Below, one piece after another: positions 50,379 through 56,400 of a DNA stretch of 56,400 nt. The translations under genes and the position numbers were made by a program. Position 1 is the first letter of the stretch; every line of letters starts with the position of its first letter. The notes under the pieces are model-generated. The model was not told where the DNA came from. It ran no database searches and saw only the letters and a list, made by a program, of their open reading frames with translations. Origin of the DNA: Pseudomonadota bacterium (GTDB lineage Bacteria; Pseudomonadota; Gammaproteobacteria; Steroidobacterales; Woeseiaceae); contig JADFNS010000021.1 in the NCBI GenBank assembly GCA_022563255.1, positions 1 through 56,400 on the forward strand, given 5' to 3'.

Positions 50379-51218
50379 GTGCAGAAATTCAAAGTCTATC
50401 AGTCGCTATGGGCGATGGAGTTGCGTCATCCCGGCGTCCCCGAACGCAGCGCAGAAGACGCGTTCGCGATGGTCGCAGCAGCGGGCTTTGACGGTATGTG
50501 TCTCGATCCGTCGGTCGAGGAAATCGCCGGCTGCCGGAAGCTCGCCCATTACTTCGACGAGCACGGGCTTGGCTGCATGATCAACGCGTTTCCGCACACA
50601 CCCGAAGATATCGCGCCAATTGTCGATTTCGCGGTGGAAATGCGCGCGTGCATGGTCAATGTGATCAGCGGCGTGATGCCGATCAGGCCGGAAGATGCGG
50701 TCGATGTGGTGCGTCGCTGGATCGGCGAGGCTGCAGATCGAAACATGCCGCTGCTATTCGAGACGCATCGCGACTCGCTGCTCAACGATCTGTACTTTAC
50801 GTTGCAACTCATGGAACTGGTTCCCGAGATGCGACTGTGCGCCGACTTGTCGCATTTCGTCGTCGACCGTGAACTGCGGCTGCCCGTGCCCGAGCGAGAG
50901 CAGCGATACTTAAGCTCGGTACTGCAACGTTCGGATTGTTTTCAGGGTCGTGTGGCGAATCGCGAGCAGGTGCAAATCCAGATCGACTTTCCGCAACATC
51001 AGGAATGGGTCGAGACTTTCAAGGGCTGGTGGCGGGAGGGAATCGGCGCATGGCGTCAGCGCAACGACGAAGATGCGACGTTGGTGTTCTTGTGCGAGCT
51101 CGGACCGCCACCTTACGCGATCACGGATGCCAGCCAGAACGAACTTTCGGACCGTTGGCGCGAAGCCTTGCAGATTCGGGATTGGGTGCGTGAAATCTGG
51201 TCAGAGTTCGACCAGTAA
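50379..51218 (+). CDS. TIM-barrel protein, sugar phosphate isomerase/epimerase-like
   Basis: 279 residues from GTG 50379 (VQKFKVYQSLWAMELRHPGV). The pattern AAAGFDGMCLDPSVEEIAG, VNVISGVMPIRPEDAVDVVR, LLFETHRDSLLND and LCADLSHFVVDRELR resembles xylose-isomerase-like TIM barrels, in which a Glu-Asp-His set binds a divalent metal. The family covers isomerases, epimerases, inosose dehydratases and others, so the substrate is open. It is the last gene of the operon and follows the GcvT-like gene by 2 bp. Its 3' end overlaps the convergent amidohydrolase by 18 bp. It may process the carbon skeleton released by the preceding enzymes. Confidence 0.8.
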   Translation: MQKFKVYQSLWAMELRHPGVPERSAEDAFAMVAAAGFDGMCLDPSVEEIAGCRKLAHYFDEHGLGCMINAFPHTPEDIAPIVDFAVEMRACMVNVISGVMPIRPEDAVDVVRRWIGEAADRNMPLLFETHRDSLLNDLYFTLQLMELVPEMRLCADLSHFVVDRELRLPVPEREQRYLSSVLQRSDCFQGRVANREQVQIQIDFPQHQEWVETFKGWWREGIGAWRQRNDEDATLVFLCELGPPPYAITDASQNELSDRWREALQIRDWVREIWSEFDQ

Positions 51219-52510
51219 TCCGCCCTTTAGCACGATTTCGACGTGTTGCAGAATGGATATGTCATCCAGCGGGTTGCCGCGGACCGCGATAATATCCGCG
51301 TAGCGCGCGATCTCGATCGCACCGACATCGTCCGCCATATCCATGCGTTGTGCGGCGACGGAAGTTGCCGCCTTGATTGCATTCATTGTCGACATACCGC
51401 GCGCAACCATGACTTCGAACTGGCGGGCGCCCATGCCATGCGGCAACACGCCGAGGTCGGTACCGAATAATATCGTCACGCCGGCGATCACGGCTTTTTC
51501 GAAAACGATACGTTGCGCCTCAGTTGTCTCCTCATTCTTGCGCATGAACTCCTCGGCATAACCCTGCTCGATACCGACTTCCTCCGTGTAGGTACCGTTG
51601 TAGACGTCCATCGAGAAAGCGACGTCGTGCGTCAGCGCCAGTTCAATCGACTCGTCATCACCCAGCGACGCATGTTCGATCGTGCTAACGCCAGCCAGGA
51701 TCGCGTCTTTGATGGATTCGGCGCCGTGGGCATGTGCGAGCACCTGAATTCCAGCAGCATCTGCGACCGCAACAACCGCGGCGATTTCATCGCGCGTCAT
51801 TTCGGGCGCACCCGGAATGCCGCCGTAGCCGAAGACTGCGCCCGACGCAATGACCTTGATGAAGTCGGCGCCGCCCGCAACCACTGCCTGCGCTCGTTTG
51901 CGAAACTCTTCCGGTCCGCGCGCAACGCCCGTTCTGTAATAGTCGGGGATTTCGCTGTCGTCGATGCCGGGGATGTACATATCGCCGCCGCCGTGCGGGA
52001 TGGTCAGGTACGGACCGCCCACCTGGATGCGCGGGCCACTGATTTCGCCAGCGCGGATGCGCGCACGAACGTCGCGATCAACCCAGGCCAGGTATGCGCC
52101 GACGTGTCGGATCGTCGTGAAACCGGAGCGCAAGACGGTTGCCGCATTCTCTTCCGCCAGACGCAGCGTATCTGTGGGTGTGCGGCGCAGGAAAACAGTG
52201 TAATCGTTCGCGTCTTCCGGAAGCGTGTCCAGATGAACGTGTGTATCGATGAGGCCGGGCAGGCAAGTGTATTCGCTGAAATCCAGCATTTTCGCGTCCG
52301 CGATGGACGCATCAGCGGCAGAAAGAATGGCGACAATGCGCTCGTCGCGTACAACGATGAACTTTTCTGTGCTGAGCGATTCGGACAGCCCGTCTATCAG
52401 GGCACCGCAGTGAATAACGAGGTCAGCATCGTTCGTCCCGGGCGCCTCGATCCGTCTTTCACATGCGGCGCTAAAAAAAGCAGCGGCAGCAAACTCATCA
52501 ATCGAAACAT
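51201..52510 (-). pseudogene. Amidohydrolase lipoprotein gene, split by a homopolymer frameshift in the signal peptide
   Basis: The ATG at 52510, with GGAGTACCGA upstream, begins a lipoprotein signal in one frame (MFRLMSLLPLLF). The rest of the protein is in another frame, from SAACERRIEAPGTNDADLVI through the catalytic domain to 51201. The switch lies at a run of seven A (plus strand 52473-52479); one more base would join them as MFRLMSLLPLLFFSAACERR, a perfect lipobox. The enzyme domain is intact: LIDTHVHLD, FIKVIASG, LAHAHGAES, IEHASLG and FGTDLG. It resembles the exported amidohydrolase at 13791-15170. It may be a pseudogene, phase-variable or an assembly error. From ATG 52289 only a shortened protein without the first metal-shell strands is possible. 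Confidence 0.85.
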
Positions 52511-52578
52511 TCGGTACTCCTTAAGCACGGTCTAACAGTAGCAAGCATGGCTGGCGGTTGTGAAGTAAGCTGGCAGCC

Positions 52579-53514
52579 ATGTCGCGAGGGCTTCGACAAA
52601 CCGCATTCACCCGCTTGCTGGATCGCAGCGGGCCGGTCCTGCTGGACGGTGGTCTGGCGACCCAGCTCGAAGCGCAGGGGTGCGATATCAAAGGCGATCT
52701 TTGGTCGGCGGGTTTGTTGCGGTCCGATCCTGACGCTATCGTCGCGGCCCACCGTGCGTACATCGATGCCGGCGCGCAGTGCATCGCTACGGCCAGCTAT
52801 CAGGCCAGCCAAGAAGGATTTGCGGCTCTTGGACTGTCTGCTGAGGAAGCCGACTCGCTGATGTTGTTTTCAGTCGAACTCGCGCAACGTGCGCGTGATG
52901 CAGCCGGATCGGATGCCGCCATTGCGGCAAGTATGGGGCCGTACGGCGCGATGCTTAATGATGGCTCCGAATACAGTGGCAACTACGCAGTTTCTGCGGA
53001 CGTCTTGCGAAAATTTCACCGGACCAGACTGCAATTGTTTGACGCCAGCGGTGTGGATGTACTTGGATTCGAGACTATTCCGTCGTTGTGCGAAACAGAG
53101 GTTCTGGCCGAGCTGCTGCAAAATTGCTCGACACCCGCGTGGGTCAGTTTTTCGTGCCGCGACAACCGGTGCATCAGCGATGGCACACCGCTGGCAGAAA
53201 TCGCAAAACTATTTTCTGGTCACCCAACCGTGTTGGCATTGGGCATCAACTGCACAGCTCCCTTGTACATGCCGCCGTTGCTGCGCGAACTTCGGCAGGC
53301 GGCGCCGGACAAGCACGGGATGGCGTATCCAAACTCAGGTGAAACTTACAACGCGGATGACGGCTCGTGGTCGGGCACGGTTACGCCGCTGGATTATTCG
53401 GATGCAGCACAGGAGTGGGTCGTCGCCGGCGCCAAAATTGTGGGCGGCTGTTGCCGCGTGGGGCCGGACCATATCCGGGCAATGGCGAGCGTACTAGGCC
53501 AGCAAGCCGGGTAG
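52579..53514 (+). CDS. Homocysteine S-methyltransferase (MmuM-like)
   Basis: 311 residues, the length of MmuM. The N-terminal GPVLLDGGLATQLEAQGCDI, IATASYQASQEGFAALGLS, and the zinc ligands GINC (about residue 230) and GGCC (about 293) are all present. The enzyme moves a methyl group from S-methylmethionine or S-adenosylmethionine, or in related proteins from betaine, to homocysteine to make methionine. In this window it would offer a sink for methyl groups from betaine-type substrates. Its 3' end overlaps the HAD phosphatase gene convergently by 21 bp. It is divergent from the amidohydrolase; the start is at ATG 52579. Confidence 0.9.
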   Translation: MSRGLRQTAFTRLLDRSGPVLLDGGLATQLEAQGCDIKGDLWSAGLLRSDPDAIVAAHRAYIDAGAQCIATASYQASQEGFAALGLSAEEADSLMLFSVELAQRARDAAGSDAAIAASMGPYGAMLNDGSEYSGNYAVSADVLRKFHRTRLQLFDASGVDVLGFETIPSLCETEVLAELLQNCSTPAWVSFSCRDNRCISDGTPLAEIAKLFSGHPTVLALGINCTAPLYMPPLLRELRQAAPDKHGMAYPNSGETYNADDGSWSGTVTPLDYSDAAQEWVVAGAKIVGGCCRVGPDHIRAMASVLGQQAG

Positions 53515-54126
53515 TTCTCCCGGAGACGCGGCTATCGACGCTGCGCCGGCGATCTCCAGTTCCTCTACGCTGCCATAGCCGTAGGAAACGCCGACGGGAA
53601 TCATGTGGTTCGCCGTTGCCGCGATCAGGTCGTGTTCGCGATCGCCGATCATCGTTCGGGACACGGCGCCGGGATTTTCGTCAATGGCAAAACTGAGCAA
53701 GTCCGCCTTGTTCGCCCGCGTGCCGTCGAGTTCGCAGCCATACACCTTGGCAAAATACCGGCCCATATCGAAGTGCTCAATAATTCGGCTGGCGGCGATC
53801 CGGGGTTTGGCCGTGGCAACGAACATCACGCAATCGGTTGTCGCAATTTTGGCGAGAGCATCGTGTATGCCTTCGTACGGAACGTTCTCCAGCCAGCCGA
53901 CATCATTGAAGCGCTCTCTGTACAGTTCGATGGCTCGCGGCGTGAGCTCCTCCCCGACCATTTCAGGAAACGTGATGTACAAAGACGGACCGATGCAATT
54001 GAACAGGTAGTCATCCGTCGGGTGCGGAAAACCGAGTTCATCAAGCGCATACAGTATGCATTTCGTAATGCCCTCGTAGGGATCGGTCAATGTTCCGTCC
54101 AGGTCGAAATAGAAGTGGCTTGGCAT
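53494..54126 (-). CDS. HAD-superfamily phosphatase (phosphoglycolate phosphatase-like)
   Basis: 210 residues. The nucleophile motif is FYFDLDGTLTDP (residues about 5-16), motif II FVATAKPR, motif III with lysine in DGTRANKADLL, and motif IV TMIGDREHDLIAATA. A helical cap lies between. The composition matches the Gph/PGMB group of small phosphatases, which includes phosphoglycolate phosphatases. It probably hydrolyses a small phosphate ester, for example a sugar phosphate or phosphoglycolate. The CrtI-like gene lies 34 bp upstream in the same direction, so co-transcription is possible. Confidence 0.85.
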   Translation of the reverse strand: MPSHFYFDLDGTLTDPYEGITKCILYALDELGFPHPTDDYLFNCIGPSLYITFPEMVGEELTPRAIELYRERFNDVGWLENVPYEGIHDALAKIATTDCVMFVATAKPRIAASRIIEHFDMGRYFAKVYGCELDGTRANKADLLSFAIDENPGAVSRTMIGDREHDLIAATANHMIPVGVSYGYGSVEELEIAGAASIAASPGELPGLLA

Positions 54127-54160
54127 GCACGCAGCATATCAGTCCGGAGAATCTCTGAAC

Positions 54161-55738
54161 TCACGTCGCTCGCAGAATCGCGTGAGCCGCATTGTAGCCT
54201 GGTGCTCCGGTTACTCCGCCACCCGGATGGGTTCCGGCGCCGCACAACCAGAGGCCCCGAATCGGCGTACGGTACTGCGACCATTCGGGGATCGGCCGCA
54301 TGAAAAACATTTGATCCAGCGAGATGTCCCCGTGGAAGATATTGCCTTCGGTGATAGCGAACGTATCTTCAAGATCCGGCGGCGCCATAACGCGGCGCGC
54401 TATGACGGAATTCGGCATATTGGGAGCGAACTGGCCTATCAACTCCGTGACCCGGTCGCCGAGATTTTCGCGCTGATCGTCCCAGGATCCTGCGCGCAGC
54501 TGGTAGGGCAGATACTGCACAAAGCAAGTCAGCATGTGGCGGCCTGCGGGCGCGAGCGTGTCATCAACATTGGACGCCAACACGCAGTCCACCCAGAGCC
54601 TCCGGGGAATGTCGCCGCGCCGCGAGGCGTTGTAGTTGTCCTCGGCTTCCTCCAGGCTTGGCACAAGCGTGAACAATGAGCGCTGTGATTTCGTTCTTCC
54701 GGCAGGCATGCCGTTGACGCGCGGTTCCTCGGACAAAACGAAATTCACTTTACCGGCCGGGCCGTTCATGCGGATACTTTCGATTTCGCGGCGGAAGTCG
54801 TCGCTGAGCTCGCCGCGCCCGACGAGTCCGAGGAATGTTCTTTTCGGGTCGAGATTAGAAACGACAATATCAGCATAGTATTCATCTCCATTAGCGAGAA
54901 CGACACCTTTTGTTTTATTGCCGGTGACTAGAATCTTGTCTACCCCTGCGTCGGTTTTAATTTCGCCGCCAAATGACTGGAAGGCTCCTGCAATTGCTTT
55001 GGCGACGGAACCCATGCCACCCCGGGCGAAACCCCACGCGCCGACAGTGCCGTCGACCTCGCCCATATAGTGATGTAACAAAACATAGGCTGTCCCAGGA
55101 GAATAAACGCCCAATGCGGTACCGATAATGCCGCTCCCTGCCAGATGTGCTTTGATGACATCAGTCTCGAAATACTCGTCGAGAAAATCGCCGATGCTCA
55201 TTGTCCAGAATCGTAAGGTATCTCCGAGAACTTTTTCTCCCAGGTTGTAAAACGATTTGGCATAAAACAGCAGCTCCCGAATGTCTCTGGGTTTGAATGA
55301 GCTGAGGTCCGGTGGTGTCCGCATCAGGAAGGGGCGAATGAATCGCGTTTGTTTTGTTACGTCTGCCTTATAACGCTCGTAGGCATTTGCATCTCTGCGC
55401 GAAAATCGGGCTATTTCCCGATACTGGCGTTCATGGTCGTCGTAGCTACCAAAATATCCACCATCATTGATAAACGTGACGCCACCAACGTACGGAATAA
55501 TCTGCAGGCCAAATTTCGACAGATTCAGGTCCCGGGAAATTTCTGGTCTTAACAAACTGCAGACATACGAACAGTTGGAGTATTTCCAGCCCTCGTGCAG
55601 TTCGCGGCTGACTGTCGCACCACCAATGTATGGGTTTTTCTCAACCACCAATACATCCAGCCCCGCCTTGGCCAGATAGGCGGCGTTGGTTAAGCCGTTA
55701 TGGCCAGCACCAATAACAATCGCGTCATACTTTTTCAA
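54161..55738 (-). CDS. CrtI/PYROXD2-like FAD-dependent oxidoreductase (copy C)
   Basis: 525 residues. YDAIVIGAGHNGLTNAAYLA, then VVEKNPYIGGATVSRELHEG, the block HHYMGEVDGTVGAWGFARGG, and the C-terminal GLWLCGAGTHPGGGVTGAPG. It is close to copy A (46027-47643), sharing FFMRPIPEWSQYRTPI-like and YSNCSYVCSLLRPEI segments, less so to copy B. Counting the partial gene at 1-138 there are four members in 56 kb. It is encoded on its own or with the HAD phosphatase; the upstream region 55739-56092 is a long non-coding gap. The substrate is unknown. Confidence 0.87.
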   Translation of the reverse strand: MKKYDAIVIGAGHNGLTNAAYLAKAGLDVLVVEKNPYIGGATVSRELHEGWKYSNCSYVCSLLRPEISRDLNLSKFGLQIIPYVGGVTFINDGGYFGSYDDHERQYREIARFSRRDANAYERYKADVTKQTRFIRPFLMRTPPDLSSFKPRDIRELLFYAKSFYNLGEKVLGDTLRFWTMSIGDFLDEYFETDVIKAHLAGSGIIGTALGVYSPGTAYVLLHHYMGEVDGTVGAWGFARGGMGSVAKAIAGAFQSFGGEIKTDAGVDKILVTGNKTKGVVLANGDEYYADIVVSNLDPKRTFLGLVGRGELSDDFRREIESIRMNGPAGKVNFVLSEEPRVNGMPAGRTKSQRSLFTLVPSLEEAEDNYNASRRGDIPRRLWVDCVLASNVDDTLAPAGRHMLTCFVQYLPYQLRAGSWDDQRENLGDRVTELIGQFAPNMPNSVIARRVMAPPDLEDTFAITEGNIFHGDISLDQMFFMRPIPEWSQYRTPIRGLWLCGAGTHPGGGVTGAPGYNAAHAILRAT

Positions 55739-56092
55739 TTAAAATGCGCTCTCTTGATTGAGCCGTTTTTTCATCTCTTTACCTAAATCTGTCGCGAACA
55801 CTATTCGACACCAGTGTGGTCTGGCAGACAAGTATCGTCTGAACTGCACAGATGAACCGCGGCTGTTGCGTCAGATTCCGCGATAATGCCCTGTTCGTGA
55901 GGTCCGGTGCGAATTTTTATAGAAGGTGCCGCCTGAATTGACCTACCTGATTTACAGTCTCGCATCATCAGTATTCAAACCAGGCTACATTCACTATTTA
56001 CTCTAGGGAGCCTCTGATTATTTTCGACTGGATCATCGAAGTGTGCGATGCCAGTTTTTTACAAGTGACAAGATAGGAGTAAGCTCTACACA
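55739..56092. other. 354-bp intergenic region between divergent genes
   Basis: No open frame with family resemblance and no tRNA-like or clear terminator structure was found. It separates the leftward CrtI-like oxidoreductase from the rightward formate dehydrogenase gene and must contain both promoters. A TTGACC hexamer near 55937 could be a -35 element for the rightward gene, but the expected -10 is poor. Confidence 0.5.
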
Positions 56093-56400
56093 ATGACACC
56101 TGACGATCCAAAGCATGTTAACGCACAGCGAATCGAGACCCACGAGATTCATGTGATCACTGACGATCGAATTGGTCGAGCCACCGAAATCGCCATCGGG
56201 CTGGTGGATAAACCAGGTGCGCTGCTGCCAGTTCTGCACGCCATTCAGGATGAGTTAAGTTACATCCCCGCAGAAGTTGTGCCAGGCATCGCGAAAGTGC
56301 TGAATCTGTCGCGGGCTGAAATCCATGGAGTCATCAGCTTTTACCACCTGTTCCGTACGCAACCTGCTGGGGAGAACACTGTTTTTATCTGCCGCGCTGA
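56093..56400 (+). CDS. fdsG: NAD-dependent formate dehydrogenase gamma subunit (FdsG/NuoE family), 5' part
   Basis: Starts at ATG 56093 with AGGAG upstream and runs off the window end, 102 codons visible. After an unconserved start, residues about 37-85 match the N-terminal helices of the NuoE/FdsG [2Fe-2S] thioredoxin-like subunit: [40 protein letters not shown] and FICRA, which reaches the first cluster cysteine region. FdsG-type proteins belong to soluble formate dehydrogenases that oxidise formate with NAD. This would complete oxidation of formaldehyde released by the Rieske and GcvT-type demethylations. NuoE of complex I is the alternative, to be decided by the genes downstream. Confidence 0.82.
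   Translation, partial: MTPDDPKHVNAQRIETHEIHVITDDRIGRATEIAIGLVDKPGALLPVLHAIQDELSYIPAEVVPGIAKVLNLSRAEIHGVISFYHLFRTQPAGENTVFICRA

Overview
The window (56.4 kb, moderately GC-rich, no rRNA, tRNA, CRISPR array or complete insertion sequence seen) looks like the chromosome of an aerobic, Gram-negative, probably marine gammaproteobacterium. The basis is inference from content: a JDVT-CTERM protein with its glutamic intramembrane protease, a TonB-dependent receptor, lipoproteins, a FlgO/TPR-type membrane protein, a di-haem cytochrome c peroxidase and many methylated-amine oxidation genes. I would guess a Woeseia-like lineage, with low confidence.

Layout. (1) 1-3937: tail of a CrtI-like FAD oxidoreductase, a GcvT-like folate-binding protein and two PuuB-like FAD amine oxidases, then an aminotransferase relic (3938-4705). 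(2) 4836-8371: SnoaL-AraC regulator, a frameshifted JDVT-CTERM surface protein and its protease MrtJ, then a Rieske oxygenase; an exact 20-bp direct repeat brackets MrtJ and the Rieske gene. (3) 8495-13652, leftward: acetolactate-synthase-like enzyme, aldehyde dehydrogenase, a PfkB kinase fused to a Qng1-like (queuosine-phosphate glycosylase-like) Fe-S domain, and a YeiH relic. (4) 13791-26271: amidohydrolase, alpha/beta hydrolase, 5'-nucleotidase, CDGSH protein, a MetF-like reductase with a methyltransferase, HI0933-type flavoprotein, TPR protein, bile-acid-type symporter, flavin reductase, ZIP-like transporter. (5) 26310-33461: FixH-like protein, cytochrome c peroxidase, internally deleted TonB receptor, PrsW protease and a three-domain peptidase/propeller/barrel protein.

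(6) 33582-38744, leftward: the most unusual block. A nucleotide cyclase, GAF-SpoIIE phosphatase, HATPase kinase and STAS protein (a complete partner-switching module) run directly into an ECF sigma factor, an anti-sigma-like membrane protein and a membrane-anchored protein made of 30 regular tandem copies (plus degenerate flanks) of a 9-residue unit, SSEAFRGAL. This is my best candidate for an undescribed system.

(7) 38870-56400: a GbcA-like Rieske oxygenase, a polyamine/betaine-type ABC transporter with a BetI-like repressor and a perfect 8-4-8 operator palindrome, and the divergent operon aminotransferase, two CrtI-like oxidoreductases, GcvT-like protein and TIM-barrel protein. Then come a lipoprotein amidohydrolase with a homopolymer frameshift, homocysteine S-methyltransferase, a HAD phosphatase, another CrtI-like oxidoreductase and the start of a formate dehydrogenase gamma subunit. 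The two ends of the window carry paralogous sets of the same enzymes. Together they suggest import and stepwise demethylation/deamination of N-methylated compounds, with one-carbon units passing to folate, homocysteine or formate. The substrates cannot be named from sequence.
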